NCBI GenBank assembly: GCA_022767745.1
Contig: JALENN010000005.1
Location: forward strand, 186,001 to 250,000
Reading direction: 5' to 3'
DNA: 64,000 nt
Origin: Alistipes sp.
Lineage (GTDB): Bacteria > Bacteroidota > Bacteroidia > Bacteroidales > Rikenellaceae
Part shown: positions 16,903 to 26,634 of the stretch, one piece after another
Layout: every line of letters starts with the position of its first letter
Numbering within the stretch: position 1 is the first letter of the stretch
The notes under the pieces: generated by a model
Told to the model about the DNA's origin: nothing
The model's input: only the letters and a program-made list of their open reading frames with translations
Databases searched by the model: none
Position numbers and translations under genes: made by a program

Positions 16903-18351
16903 ATGAGTATGTTCAGCAAGGAAGACTTATCGCAGATCGAGAAGCACGGCCTTACGTTGCAGGCCGTGGAGCATCAGATAGAGAATTTCCGCAACGGCTT
17001 CCCCTACCTCCGTATCGTGCGCGCGGCCTCGGCCGGCGACGGCGTGAGGGTGCTCGACGAGGCCGACGTGCAGCGTGCCGTGGCGCGCTACGAGATGGCG
17101 GCCGACGACCTGCGTGTGGTGAAGTTCGTCCCGGCATCGGGGGCGGCCACGCGCATGTTCAAGGAGTTGTTCGAGTACGTCAACGAGGGGCGTCGCGGCA
17201 AGGGCGTCGATACCGTGCTGGAGAATCTCGGGCGTTTCGCCTTCTGGGACGAACTGCAGGAGGTACTGCCCAAGGGCGCTACGGAACGTGAGACCATCGC
17301 CGCCATCATCGACACGGGCCTCGCCTACGGGCACAAGCCGAAGGGCCTGGTCACCTTCCATGCCTATGCCGACGGCAACCGCAAGGCTGTCGAGGAGCAT
17401 CTGGTCGAGGGCGCGATGTATGCCCGTTCGGGTGACGACGTGCATATACACTTCACGGTTTCGCCCGAGCATATGGGCGGTTTCTGGGATGTGTTGGGCG
17501 CCACGCAGCCATATTACGAGGAGCGTTTCGGCGTCAAGTACGACGTCTCGTTCTCGGTGCAGAAGCCTTCGACCGACACCATCGCCGTCAACCCCGACAA
17601 TACGCCGTTCCGTACCGACGAGGGGCGCCTGCTCTTCCGTCCGGCTGGCCACGGCGCGCTGATCGAGAACCTTAACGACATCGATGCCGACATAATCTTC
17701 GTAAAGAATATCGACAACGTCACCACCGATGCCCGCCGCGGCGATACGGTGAAGTACAAGAAGGCGCTGGCGGGCGTGCTGCTCATGCTGCAGGCGCAGG
17801 CGTTCGACTACCTTCAGGCGCTGGAGGTGGGCGGGGCCGACCTGAAGCCCATCGCCGACTTCATCGAGCGCCGTCTCTGCGTCAAGTTGCCCGAGGACTA
17901 TACGTCGGCCATGCTGAAGCGTGTGCTCGACCGCCCGATGCGCGTGTGCGGCATGGTGCGCAACGAGGGCGAACCGGGCGGAGGCCCGTTCTGGGCCGTG
18001 GGCCGCGACGGCATCGAGTCGCTGCAGATAGCCGAGCCGAGCCAGATCGCACCTGAGGAACGCGACGTCATGCGCACGGCCACCTATTTCAACCCCGTGG
18101 ATATCGTGTGCGGCGTGAAGAACTCGCGCGGCGTGAAATTCGACCTTACGAAATATACCGACCCCGCGACGGGATTCATCTCGTCGAAGTCGAGCTTCGG
18201 CCGAGAGCTGCGCGCGCAGGAACTGCCGGGCCTCTGGAACGGTGCTATGTCGGACTGGAATACGGTCTTCGTGGAGGTCCCCGTCACGACATTCTCGCCC
18301 GTGAAGGTGGTAACCGACCTGCTGCGCCCCGAGCATCAGACGGAGCAGTAG
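16903..18351 (+). CDS. DUF4301 family protein of unknown function
   Basis: The 482-residue protein belongs to a conserved Bacteroidota family (DUF4301). Recognisable blocks are KFVPASGAATRMFKELF near residues 93-109, a HIHFTVSPEHM segment near 186, and SFSVQKPSTDTIAVN near 219. The phrase KFVPASGAATRMFK contains small and basic residues that could bind phosphate, resembling sugar-nucleotide enzymes, but this is inference only. No signal peptide or membrane segment is seen. I chose 16903 because the family begins with Met-Phe-x-x-x-Asp-Leu. The gene has its own promoter and ends at a strong terminator shared with the convergent GH16 gene. Confidence 0.88.
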   Translation: MSMFSKEDLSQIEKHGLTLQAVEHQIENFRNGFPYLRIVRAASAGDGVRVLDEADVQRAVARYEMAADDLRVVKFVPASGAATRMFKELFEYVNEGRRGKGVDTVLENLGRFAFWDELQEVLPKGATERETIAAIIDTGLAYGHKPKGLVTFHAYADGNRKAVEEHLVEGAMYARSGDDVHIHFTVSPEHMGGFWDVLGATQPYYEERFGVKYDVSFSVQKPSTDTIAVNPDNTPFRTDEGRLLFRPAGHGALIENLNDIDADIIFVKNIDNVTTDARRGDTVKYKKALAGVLLMLQAQAFDYLQALEVGGADLKPIADFIERRLCVKLPEDYTSAMLKRVLDRPMRVCGMVRNEGEPGGGPFWAVGRDGIESLQIAEPSQIAPEERDVMRTATYFNPVDIVCGVKNSRGVKFDLTKYTDPATGFISSKSSFGRELRAQELPGLWNGAMSDWNTVFVEVPVTTFSPVKVVTDLLRPEHQTEQ

Positions 18352-18383
18352 CGGCGGGCCGTGACAGCATCGGCAATAATGAA

Positions 18384-18419
18384 AACGATGGCGCGAATTT
18401 TACCGTTCGCGCCATCGTT
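18384..18419. terminator. Bidirectional terminator between the DUF4301 and GH16 genes
   Basis: A perfect 14-bp stem (AACGATGGCGCGAA at 18384-18397 with 18406-18419) and an 8-base loop lie in the 86-base gap between the two converging genes. The flanking T and A tails are short, but the stem is very stable. Confidence 0.8.
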
Positions 18420-18437
18420 GTATTCGGGTATGGGGTG

Positions 18438-19277
18438 TCAGTTGCGTTTCTTGTAGAAACGGACGTAGTCGATCTCCATCATGACGGGCAGCTGGTCGAG
18501 GTTTATCTCGCCGACCCACGAGCCCCCGAGCTGTGCCGAGAGGATCACGTAGAAGGGGTAGTCCTTGAACGGGAACTGGTCCTTGCGGTCGGGGCGCAGG
18601 CGCGGGTAGGAGTGCGTCGGGCGGTCGTTGATGAGGAACTGTATGCTGTGCTCGGTGAATATCACCGAGTAGGTATTGAACGCCTTGGGGTCGATGGGCG
18701 ACGTGCCGCTGTTGGGCGGGAAGCGGTTCTCGCCGCGCAGCGTGGCGGGGGTGTGGATGGTCTGGTAGGCTATACGGTCGAAGTTCAGGTGCTCCATGAT
18801 GTCGATCTCGCCGCCGTTGGGCCAGCCTATCTCGCTGTCGGGCATGAGCCATATGGCGGGCCAGAAACCCTGGGCGCAGTCGAAACGGGCGCGTACGTCG
18901 ATGCGGGCGGGGCCGTGTATCGACCTCTTGCCCATGCTGTTCAGGCCGCCCGTGAGGCAGGGGCGCCGGTCGCCCGTGGCCTGGGGCGTGCGAATGCCGT
19001 AGAGCCGCAGCGTGCCGTCCTCGACGCGGCAGAGCGAGTCGAGGGGCGACATGTGGCGCATCCAGTCGGCGCCGCCCGCCTCGCAGCGGCTCCACGACGT
19101 GGTGTCCACCTCGGTGCCGTCGAATTCGTCGGCCCATACCAGCCGCCAGCCCTTGTGGGCGCGGCGCGGGTTGTCGGTGTCGCCTTCGGCTGACGGCGAG
19201 GGCTGTGCCTGTGCCTGCGGGGCGAGGAGCAGAAGCGCCGGCAGCGCAAGTGTAAGGAGAGTGGTGATTCTTCTCAT
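18438..19277 (-). CDS. Secreted glycoside hydrolase family 16 enzyme
   Basis: The 279-residue precursor has a cleavable signal peptide (about 1-24, ending AQAQA). The GH16 active-site motif EIDIME is at residues 157-162, with Glu157 as nucleophile, Asp159 as helper and Glu162 as acid/base. The following strands match the beta-jelly-roll (YPFYVILSAQLGG). GH16 enzymes cut beta-1,3 or mixed beta-1,3/1,4-glucans and related galactans by retention; the substrate cannot be told from the sequence alone. I used the ATG at 19277, where the signal peptide begins, and not the upstream Met at 19463, because a full promoter lies between them. No SusC/SusD genes are nearby. Confidence 0.9.
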   Translation of the reverse strand: MRRITTLLTLALPALLLLAPQAQAQPSPSAEGDTDNPRRAHKGWRLVWADEFDGTEVDTTSWSRCEAGGADWMRHMSPLDSLCRVEDGTLRLYGIRTPQATGDRRPCLTGGLNSMGKRSIHGPARIDVRARFDCAQGFWPAIWLMPDSEIGWPNGGEIDIMEHLNFDRIAYQTIHTPATLRGENRFPPNSGTSPIDPKAFNTYSVIFTEHSIQFLINDRPTHSYPRLRPDRKDQFPFKDYPFYVILSAQLGGSWVGEINLDQLPVMMEIDYVRFYKKRN

Positions 19278-19318
19278 GGTACGATAAAATAAAGGGGGTT
19301 GTTTTGGTTGGTCGGTAA

Positions 19319-19349
19319 CAAAGATAGGTGTTCGGCGGCAAAATTCAAA
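19319..19349 (-). promoter_or_regulatory. Bacteroidota-type promoter for the GH16 gene
   Basis: On the minus strand TTTG (19346-19349), a 19-base spacer and TATCTTTG (19319-19326) match the consensus well. The box lies 42 bases upstream of the signal-peptide ATG. The 304-base gap 19278-19581 holds this promoter and the ATPase operon promoter; I see nothing else between them. Confidence 0.7.
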
Positions 19350-19500
19350 ACGTGACGCCGCGATAATCCATGTGTTGCGGCATTGGCCGTGGGGTAGACA
19401 AATTTGATCGGAATGTCGCCGCCACGCGCTAAAAGCCGCCGTCGGAACGTTTGACAGTCGCATAAAGGTCGGAGGAATATATTAAAATATATAATTAAAT

Positions 19501-19531
19501 TTTGGCGGGGCGGAGAATTGTTGTAATTTTG
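19501..19531 (+). promoter_or_regulatory. Bacteroidota-type promoter of the V/A-ATPase operon
   Basis: TTTG (19501-19504), a 19-base spacer and TAATTTTG (19524-19531) form a consensus promoter 51 bases upstream of the first ATPase gene. The leader after it is A-rich and has no Shine-Dalgarno match. Confidence 0.75.
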
Positions 19532-19581
19532 CAAAAAACTATTCCGATAAAAATCAAATGTAAATTAAAACATATAAAGCC

Positions 19582-20193
19582 ATGGGAAATACGAAACTTC
19601 AGGAGTTGACCGACAAACTCTATCAGGAGGGTTTGGAGAAGGGCCGGGCAGAGGCCGACAGCCTTGTATCGCAGGCCAGAAGCCAGGCCGACAAGATCGT
19701 AGCCGATGCGCGTGCCGAGGCCGAGAAGATTATGGAGCAGGCCCGTCACAAGGCTGAGGATACCGAAAAGAACGCCATGACCGAAATTGCGCTGGCAGGC
19801 CGTCAGGCCAAGGCCAAGATCAAGGCCGAGATCGAGAATCTGATCGTGGCCAAGAGCACCGCCGCCGGTGTCAAGAACGCCAATCTCGATGCCGCCTTCA
19901 TCAAGGAGATGCTGCTCGCCGTGGCCAAGAACTGGAACAACGGCGCCAAGGTGGAGCTTTCGGCCCTGCTGCCCGAGTCGCAGCGCGCCTCGCTCGACAA
20001 GGCCATTGCCGAGAGCGCCAAGGCCCTGCTGGCCGAGGGTATCGAGGTGGGATACTCGGCCGAGGTCAAGAGCGGTTTCAAGGTAGGCGAGAAGAACGGC
20101 GGATACTACATCTCGTTCTCGGACGAGAGCTTCGAGGCTCTGCTGGGCAGCTACCTGCGCGAGAAGGTTTCGGATTTGCTATTTAAGGCCTGA
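19582..20193 (+). CDS. atpE: V/A-type ATPase subunit E
   Basis: Subunit E forms the peripheral stalk linking the catalytic head to subunit I. The 203 residues show a long N-terminal coiled coil rich in Ala, Glu, Lys and Gln (about 5-90, for example LVSQARSQADKIVADA) and a globular C-terminal part, as in the family. It is the first gene of the operon, 51 bases after a good promoter. In other V/A-ATPases E pairs with a G/H subunit; no such gene is found in this operon. Confidence 0.88.
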   Translation: MGNTKLQELTDKLYQEGLEKGRAEADSLVSQARSQADKIVADARAEAEKIMEQARHKAEDTEKNAMTEIALAGRQAKAKIKAEIENLIVAKSTAAGVKNANLDAAFIKEMLLAVAKNWNNGAKVELSALLPESQRASLDKAIAESAKALLAEGIEVGYSAEVKSGFKVGEKNGGYYISFSDESFEALLGSYLREKVSDLLFKA

Positions 20194-20197
20194 TGCC

Positions 20198-21031
20198 ATG
20201 TTCGAGAAGAATTATTACAGTCTTGTATCCGGTCTGAAGGAGTATGCTCTGGACTCCGACACCAAGGGCTTCGACGCCACGCAGATCGTGGCCGAGATCC
20301 TCGAGGAGCTCTCGTCGCGCGATGCGGCGGCGGTACGCCTTCTCTACGGATACTACGACTGCGAGAACATAGCCGCAGCACGCGGCGGCCGCACGGCGTT
20401 CAACACCCTGGGCACCCTCTCGCAGGAGGAGGTGGCCGAGGCGCTGAAGACGGGTGCGGGCGTTCCCACTGCCGTGGCACAGGTGATACGCGCCTTTGCC
20501 GACCCCGAGGGTGAGGATGCCGAGGAGGTGGACCTCACGCGCGGGTTCGAAAACGCCCTCTTTGCCGCCTATTACCGCGAGTGCGGACGTTCGTCGTGCC
20601 GTTTCCTGCGCGAGTGGTCGGAGTTCGACCGCACGCTGCGCAACATCACGGCGGCACTGGCCGCACGTGCCGCACAGCGCCCCGTCGACAGCGTCACGGT
20701 GGGCGGCGGCGATGTGGTCGAGCAGCTGCAGCGCTCGTCGTCGGCCGATTTCGGCCTGCGCGGCGAACTGCCTTACATCGACGCCGTGATTGCGGCCGTC
20801 AACGACGAGACGAACATGCTGGAGAAGGAGCGCAAGATCGACATGGTGCGCTGGGAGACGGCGGACGAGATTGCCGCCTTCGACTACTTCAACATCGGTG
20901 CCGTGCTGTCGTATCTGGTGAAGATAAACATCGTGGCACGCTGGAGCGTACTCGATCCCAAGCGCGGCCGCGAGATATTCGAGCGTCTGATGGCCGAACT
21001 CGACGGCAAGGATTTGATAAATAAACAATAA
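20198..21031 (+). CDS. DUF2764 protein of the V/A-ATPase operon (probable stalk subunit)
   Basis: The 277-residue protein starts MFEKNYYSLVSGLKEY and belongs to DUF2764, a family found in Bacteroidota V-type ATPase operons between subunits E and A. In other organisms the C (d) subunit gene sits at a comparable place, and the largely helical sequence fits such a role, as the link between the central stalk and the membrane ring; this is inference from position and length. It lies 4 bases after atpE and 11 before atpA, so co-expression is nearly certain. No membrane segments are seen. Confidence 0.82.
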   Translation: MFEKNYYSLVSGLKEYALDSDTKGFDATQIVAEILEELSSRDAAAVRLLYGYYDCENIAAARGGRTAFNTLGTLSQEEVAEALKTGAGVPTAVAQVIRAFADPEGEDAEEVDLTRGFENALFAAYYRECGRSSCRFLREWSEFDRTLRNITAALAARAAQRPVDSVTVGGGDVVEQLQRSSSADFGLRGELPYIDAVIAAVNDETNMLEKERKIDMVRWETADEIAAFDYFNIGAVLSYLVKINIVARWSVLDPKRGREIFERLMAELDGKDLINKQ

Positions 21032-21042
21032 AAGAGATATAG

Positions 21043-22800
21043 ATGAAAACATTGGGACATGTAAACGGGATCATCTCCAACATCGTGATCGTTAAGGCCG
21101 ACGGCGCGGTGGGGCAGAACGAGATATGCTACGTATACTGCGGCGAGACCCGTATGATGGCCGAGGTCATCAAGGTCATAGGCGACGACGCCTACGTACA
21201 GGTGTACGACAGCACCCGCGGCCTGAAGATCGGCGACAAGGTGGAGTTCATGGGCCACATGCTCGAGGCTACGCTGGCGCCGGGTCTGCTCTCGCGCAAC
21301 TACGACGGTCTGCAGAACGATCTGGAGAAGATGGACGGACTCTTCATCTCGCGTGGATCGATCACCGACCCCGTCGATTTCGAGCGCAAGTGGGAGTTCT
21401 CACCCATAGCCAAGGCCGGTGACAAGGTGTCGGCCGGAGCGTGGCTGGGCCGCGTCAAGGAGCAGTGGATCGACCACAAGATCATGGTGCCTTTCATCAT
21501 GCAGGGCAACTATACGGTAAAGAGCGTCGTTGAGGCCGGCGAGTACAAGGTCACCGACACGGTGGCCGTGGTTACCGACGCCGACGGCAACGACTACAAC
21601 ATAACGATGGTGCAGAAGTGGCCCGTAAAGCAGGCTATCCGCTGCTATGCCGAAAAACCGCGTCCGTCGCGCGTGATGGAGACGGGTGTGCGCGCCATCG
21701 ACACGTTCAACCCCATGGCCGAGGGCGGTACGGGCTTCATCCCCGGTCCCTTCGGTGCCGGCAAGACGGTGCTGCAGCACGCCATATCGAAGCAGGCCGA
21801 TGCCGACGTTATCATCATGGTGGCGTGCGGCGAGCGTGCGAACGAGGTGGTGGAGATATTCGCCGAGTTCCCCGAGCTGGTCGACCCCCGTACGGGCCAC
21901 AAGCTCATGGAGCGTACGATCATCATCTGCAATACGTCGAACATGCCCGTTGCGGCGCGTGAGGCGTCGGTATATACGGGTATGACCATCGGCGAGTACT
22001 ACCGTTCGATGGGTCTGAAGGTGCTGGTTATGGCCGACTCGACGTCGCGCTGGGCTCAGGCGCTGCGTGAGATCTCGAACCGTCTGGAGGAGCTGCCCGG
22101 TCAGGACGCATTCCCGATGGACCTCTCGGCCATCATCTCGAACTTCTACGCCCGCGCCGGTCTGGTGAAGCTGAACAACGGCGAGACGGGTTCGGTAACC
22201 TTCCTCGGTACGGTGTCGCCCGCGGGCGGTAACCTCAAGGAGCCCGTGACCGAGTCGACCAAGAAGGCGGCACGATGCTTCTACGCCCTGTCGCAGGGCC
22301 GTGCCGACTCGAAGCGTTACCCGGCAATCGACCCGCTGGAGTCGTACTCGAAGTATCTTGAGTACCCCGAGGTGCGCGAGTATCTCGACGGCCACATCGG
22401 CAAGAGTTGGGTGGACATGGTCTACGAGGGCAAGACCATCGTGCAGCGAGGCAAGGAGGCCAACGACCAGATCAACATCCTCGGTGACGACGGCGTGCCC
22501 GTATCGTACCACGAGCGTTTCTGGAAGAGCGAGCTGCTCGACTTCGTGATCCTGCAGCAGGATGCCTTCGACGACATCGACGCCAACTGCCCGATCGAGC
22601 GCCAGAAGATGATGTACGAGATGGTGCTCGACATCTGCCGCAAGGATTTCGACTTCCAGGATTTCGAGACCTGCTCGCAGTACTTCAAGGGTCTGATCAA
22701 CCTCTTCCGCCAGATGAACTATTCGGAGTGGCAGAGCGAAAAGTTCCTCGACTACAAGCGTCAGATCGAGGAGTACGTTAACGGAAAACTCTCAAAATAA
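21043..22800 (+). CDS. atpA: V/A-type ATPase catalytic subunit A
   Basis: Subunit A binds and hydrolyses (or makes) ATP in the soluble head. The 585 residues have the beta-barrel N-terminus, the A-specific 'non-homologous' insert (about 110-190), the P-loop GPFGAGKT at 235-242, and the downstream catalytic blocks MADSTSRWAQALREISNRL and FLGTVSPAGGNLKEPVT. The P-loop is intact, so the enzyme should be active. Neighbours are DUF2764 upstream and subunit B 8 bases downstream. Confidence 0.97.
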   Translation: MKTLGHVNGIISNIVIVKADGAVGQNEICYVYCGETRMMAEVIKVIGDDAYVQVYDSTRGLKIGDKVEFMGHMLEATLAPGLLSRNYDGLQNDLEKMDGLFISRGSITDPVDFERKWEFSPIAKAGDKVSAGAWLGRVKEQWIDHKIMVPFIMQGNYTVKSVVEAGEYKVTDTVAVVTDADGNDYNITMVQKWPVKQAIRCYAEKPRPSRVMETGVRAIDTFNPMAEGGTGFIPGPFGAGKTVLQHAISKQADADVIIMVACGERANEVVEIFAEFPELVDPRTGHKLMERTIIICNTSNMPVAAREASVYTGMTIGEYYRSMGLKVLVMADSTSRWAQALREISNRLEELPGQDAFPMDLSAIISNFYARAGLVKLNNGETGSVTFLGTVSPAGGNLKEPVTESTKKAARCFYALSQGRADSKRYPAIDPLESYSKYLEYPEVREYLDGHIGKSWVDMVYEGKTIVQRGKEANDQINILGDDGVPVSYHERFWKSELLDFVILQQDAFDDIDANCPIERQKMMYEMVLDICRKDFDFQDFETCSQYFKGLINLFRQMNYSEWQSEKFLDYKRQIEEYVNGKLSK

Positions 22801-22808
22801 GGGCAGCT

Positions 22809-24128
22809 ATGACAACACGAGCATTTCAGAAAGTATATACCAAGATAGACAATATCACCAAGGCCACCATCACGTTGCGCGCCACGGGCGTGGGTAACGA
22901 CGAGCTGGCCACCGTCGGCGGCAAGCTTGCGCAGGTGGTGAAGATCATGGGCGACAACGTTACGTTGCAGGTGTTCGCCGGCACCGAGGGCCTTGCCACC
23001 GATTCGGAGGTGGTGTTCCACGGCAGCTCGCCCAAACTGCGTGTATCGGACGCTCTGGCCGGACGTTTCATCAACGCCTACGGCGAGCCTCTGGAGGGCG
23101 GCGAGCCCATCGAGGGCGAGGAGCGCGAGATCGGCGGCCCCACGGTGAACCCCTTCAAGCGTAAGCAGCCTTCGGAGCTGATCGCTACGGGTATCGCCGG
23201 TATCGACCTCAACAACACCATCGTGTCGGGACAGAAGATCCCCTTCTTCGCCGACCCCGACCAGCCCTATAACGCCGTTATGGCCAACGTGGCGCTGCGT
23301 GCCAAGGCCGACAAGATCATCCTGGGCGGTATGGGACTTACGAACGACGACTTCCTCTACTTCAAGCAGGTGTTCGAGAACGCCGGTGCGCTGGACCGCA
23401 TCGTGTCGTTCGTCAATACGACCGACAACCCGCCCGTGGAGCGACTGCTCGTTCCCGACATGGCGCTGACGGCGGCCGAGTACTTCGCCGTCGACAAGGG
23501 CGAGAAGGTTCTGGTGCTGCTCACCGACATGACCCTCTACGCCGATGCGCTGGCCATCGTGTCGAACCGTATGGACCAGATCCCGTCGAAGGACTCGATG
23601 CCCGGATCGCTCTACTCGGACCTGGCGAAGATCTACGAGAAGGCCGTGCAGCTGCCTAACGGCGGTTCGATCACCATCATCGCCGTGACGACCCTTTCGG
23701 GCGGCGACATCACGCACGCCGTGCCCGATAACACGGGTTACATCACCGAGGGTCAGCTCTTCCTGCGCAACGACTCGGATACGGGTAAGGTTATCGTCGA
23801 CCCGTTCCGTTCGCTGTCGCGACTCAAGCAGCTGGTGATCGGCAAGAAGACGCGCGAGGACCACGCGCAGGTGATGAACGCCTGTGTGCGTCTGTATGCC
23901 GATGCGGCCAATGCCAAGACCAAGCTCGAGAACGGTTTCGACCTGTCGGACTACGACGAGCGTGCCCTGAAGTTCGCGCACGACTACTCGGAGAAGCTGC
24001 TGTCGATCGACGTGAACATCGAGATCGAGAGCATGCTCGACACGGCATGGAGCCTCTTTGCCGAGTACTTCTCGAAGGAGGAGGTTGCAATCAAGGCCGA
24101 CCTTATCGCAAAGTATTGGAAAGCGTAA
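22809..24128 (+). CDS. atpB: V/A-type ATPase regulatory subunit B
   Basis: Subunit B alternates with A in the head and completes the nucleotide site. The 439 residues include ATGIAGIDLNNTIVSGQKIPFF, where the P-loop lysine motif is absent, as is normal for B. Later blocks are VLLTDMTLYADALAIVSNRMDQIPSKDSMPGSLYSDLAKIYE, which contains the arginine-finger side, and the C-terminal helices. The gene lies 8 bases after atpA and 6 bases before atpD. Confidence 0.96.
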   Translation: MTTRAFQKVYTKIDNITKATITLRATGVGNDELATVGGKLAQVVKIMGDNVTLQVFAGTEGLATDSEVVFHGSSPKLRVSDALAGRFINAYGEPLEGGEPIEGEEREIGGPTVNPFKRKQPSELIATGIAGIDLNNTIVSGQKIPFFADPDQPYNAVMANVALRAKADKIILGGMGLTNDDFLYFKQVFENAGALDRIVSFVNTTDNPPVERLLVPDMALTAAEYFAVDKGEKVLVLLTDMTLYADALAIVSNRMDQIPSKDSMPGSLYSDLAKIYEKAVQLPNGGSITIIAVTTLSGGDITHAVPDNTGYITEGQLFLRNDSDTGKVIVDPFRSLSRLKQLVIGKKTREDHAQVMNACVRLYADAANAKTKLENGFDLSDYDERALKFAHDYSEKLLSIDVNIEIESMLDTAWSLFAEYFSKEEVAIKADLIAKYWKA

Positions 24129-24134
24129 CGACTT

Positions 24135-24743
24135 ATGGCAATCAAGTTTCAGTATAACAAGACTTCGCTGGGCGAGCTGGGCAAACAGCTCAAAATGCGG
24201 CAGACGGCGCTCCCTACCATCAAGAGTAAGGAGTCGGCGCTGCGCTCCGAGGTGAAGAAGGCGCGCGATACGGCACGCGACTACCGCCGCCGTCTCGATG
24301 CGCTGACGGCGGAGTACGACTACATGGCGGCGCTGTGGGGCGAATTTGATTGTAGCCTGCTGCGTGTGGCCGATGTCGAGCTGGCGACGCAGAAGATTGC
24401 CGGCGTGCGCACTCCCGTATTGGAGAATGTTGTCTTCGAGGAGAAGGCCTACGACCTCTTCTCGTCGCCCGTGTGGTATGCCGACGGCGTCGATCTGCTG
24501 AAGCGGGCGGCGCGTCTGGGCATCGAGTGCGAGGTGTACAATCGCAAGATGGAGCTTTTGGACTACTCGCGCCGCAAGACCACGCAGAAGGTGAACCTCT
24601 ATGAAAAGGTGCAGATCCCCGGTTACGAGGATGCAATACGTAAGATCAAGCGATTTATGGAGGACGAGGAGAACCTCTCTAAATCGGCTCAGAAGATTGT
24701 CAAGAACCGTCAACAACAGGCTGCGGAGGGGTCTATGCTATGA
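24135..24743 (+). CDS. atpD: V/A-type ATPase subunit D (central stalk)
   Basis: Subunit D is the rotating shaft inside the A3B3 head. The 202 residues are almost all helical: N-terminal coiled coil (about 10-75, with LGELGKQLKMRQTALPTIKSKE), a short middle part, and a C-terminal coiled coil (about 150-195) ending in KIVKNRQQQ. This is the standard two-helix hairpin. In other V/A-ATPases D works together with subunit F, but no F gene is present here. The stop overlaps the start of atpI by 4 bases. Confidence 0.92.
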   Translation: MAIKFQYNKTSLGELGKQLKMRQTALPTIKSKESALRSEVKKARDTARDYRRRLDALTAEYDYMAALWGEFDCSLLRVADVELATQKIAGVRTPVLENVVFEEKAYDLFSSPVWYADGVDLLKRAARLGIECEVYNRKMELLDYSRRKTTQKVNLYEKVQIPGYEDAIRKIKRFMEDEENLSKSAQKIVKNRQQQAAEGSML

Positions 24744-26599
24744 TAGTAAAGATGTCGCGATACGATATCGTGCTGTTCGCAGAACAGAGCGATGACTTTT
24801 TGGCGCTTCTGCGCCAGACGGGCCTCGTGGACATTACTGCCTCGGGCTGGGAGCCCACGGAGCAGGACCGTCAGCTGCTGACCGATATCGAGAGCTACCG
24901 CAAGGCGGTGTCATGGCTCGAGACGTTCGCCAAGTCGGACTCGATGCGCCGTGACGCGAAACCCTACGCCGACGGCGGCGAGGCCTATGCGGCCTATGTC
25001 GAGGCCCAGCAGCGCAAGGCTGCGCTTGCGGGCGATGCGGCGCGCCTGTCGAAGATGGCCGACGAGATCGAGCCCTGGGGCGAGTTCTCGGCCGAGAACG
25101 GCGCCAACCTCTCGCGTGCGGGAGTGGTGCTGCGCTACTTCACGGCGCAGACGTCGGCATTCGACGCTGTGGCGGAGGAGTGGAGCGGGCGTTACACCGT
25201 CGTGGAGATCAACCGTACGTCCTCGACCGTATATTTCGTCGTGGCGGCTGCGCCCGACGAGGAGGTGTCGATCGACGCGCAGGAGATAAAGGCTCCGGCG
25301 ATGGATTACCGTGCGGCGCGTGTCGAGGCTGCCAAAGCGCAGGCCTCGATCGCCGAACTCGATGCCGACTTCTCGCGCTGTGCCGCGAGTGTGGAGGCTA
25401 TCCGCGCACGGCTGCACGAACTGACGGTACGCATGCAGAACGTGAAGATACGCGGCACGGCCACGGAGGCTGCCGACGGCTCGCTCATCGTCATGGAGGG
25501 CTGGGCCGAGAAGGAGACCTCGGCGCGTGTCGACGCCCTGCTGGACGGATATCCCAACGTGGTGTATATAAAGGAGGACCCCACGCCCGAGGACAATACG
25601 CCCGTGAAGCTTAAGAACAACCGCTTCGCCCGCGTCTTCGAGCTGATAGGCTCGCTCTATGCGCTGCCCAAGTACGGCACGCTGGACCTGACACCCTTCT
25701 TTGCGCCGTTCTACATGCTCTTCTTCGCAATCTGCCTCAACGATGCGGGTTACGGACTGGTTCTGCTGCTGGCGGGTCTGCTGCTCCTGAAGAAGGGCGG
25801 CGCGAGCCTCAAACGTGCGGCATGGCTTACGGTAATCTGCGGCGGCGCCACGGCGCTGTTCGGATTCTTCTCCAACTCGTTCTTCGGACTCTCGATCTCG
25901 AAGGTGCCGATGTTCGCGGGATTCCACTTCATCAACTTCCAGCAGGACTTCTTCTCCATTTCGCTGGCGTTGGGTGTGGTGCAGATCTTGCTCGGACTGC
26001 TGATCAACATCTGCATGACGACGCGCCTGTTCGGCCTGCGTCATGCGCTGGGTACGCTCGGGTGGTTCCTGCTGATCCTCTCGTGCTGTCTGGCGTCGGG
26101 CCTCTCGTTGCTCAACGAGGCGTGGGTTATTCCCGGCTTCACGATGGGATCGCCCGCATTCCTGGCAATGGCGGGACTTGGCGTGGTGCTGATGCTGTTC
26201 TTCAACTCGCCGGGCAAGAATATCTTCGTCAACTTCGGCTCGGGTCTGTGGAATACCTACAACAACGTTACGGGACTGCTGAGCGACGTGCTGAGTTACA
26301 TCCGTCTCTTCGCCATCGGACTCTCGGGCGGCGTGCTGGCGCTGGTGTTCAACTCGCTGGCGTTGGGTATGACGGGGCTTGACGGCGACCTGTCGGCATC
26401 GCCCTGGTGGGCCATTGCGCTGCAGGTGGTGGGTGCCTCGATCATACTCCTGATAGGTCACGGCATCAACCTCTTCATGTCGACCATATCGTCGCTGGTA
26501 CACCCCATGCGACTCACGTTCGTGGAGTTCTACAAGAACGCCGGCTTCGAGATGGGTACACGCTCGTTCGAGCCGCTGCGAAACGATGACATCAAGTAA
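24740..26599 (+). CDS. atpI: V/A-type ATPase membrane subunit I
   Basis: Subunit I (the a-subunit) forms the ion half-channels next to the c-ring and anchors the peripheral stalk. The 619 residues have a cytoplasmic N-terminal half (about 1-310, partly coiled coil) and a membrane half with about seven or eight hydrophobic segments from about 315 (for example FAPFYMLFFAICLNDAGYG). The conserved arginine region lies in the penultimate helices, around GLLSDVLSYIRLFAIGLSGG near residues 512-531. The ATG at 24740 overlaps atpD; the Met at 24752 is a possible alternative. Confidence 0.94.
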   Translation: MIVKMSRYDIVLFAEQSDDFLALLRQTGLVDITASGWEPTEQDRQLLTDIESYRKAVSWLETFAKSDSMRRDAKPYADGGEAYAAYVEAQQRKAALAGDAARLSKMADEIEPWGEFSAENGANLSRAGVVLRYFTAQTSAFDAVAEEWSGRYTVVEINRTSSTVYFVVAAAPDEEVSIDAQEIKAPAMDYRAARVEAAKAQASIAELDADFSRCAASVEAIRARLHELTVRMQNVKIRGTATEAADGSLIVMEGWAEKETSARVDALLDGYPNVVYIKEDPTPEDNTPVKLKNNRFARVFELIGSLYALPKYGTLDLTPFFAPFYMLFFAICLNDAGYGLVLLLAGLLLLKKGGASLKRAAWLTVICGGATALFGFFSNSFFGLSISKVPMFAGFHFINFQQDFFSISLALGVVQILLGLLINICMTTRLFGLRHALGTLGWFLLILSCCLASGLSLLNEAWVIPGFTMGSPAFLAMAGLGVVLMLFFNSPGKNIFVNFGSGLWNTYNNVTGLLSDVLSYIRLFAIGLSGGVLALVFNSLALGMTGLDGDLSASPWWAIALQVVGASIILLIGHGINLFMSTISSLVHPMRLTFVEFYKNAGFEMGTRSFEPLRNDDIK

Positions 26600-26634
26600 A
26601 TAAACATGTAAAACAATAACACACAAACACAATT

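Noticed and set aside
19278..19463. Upstream start for the GH16 gene adding 62 residues
   Set aside because: It would put the signal peptide in the interior of the protein and read across a consensus promoter at 19319-19349.
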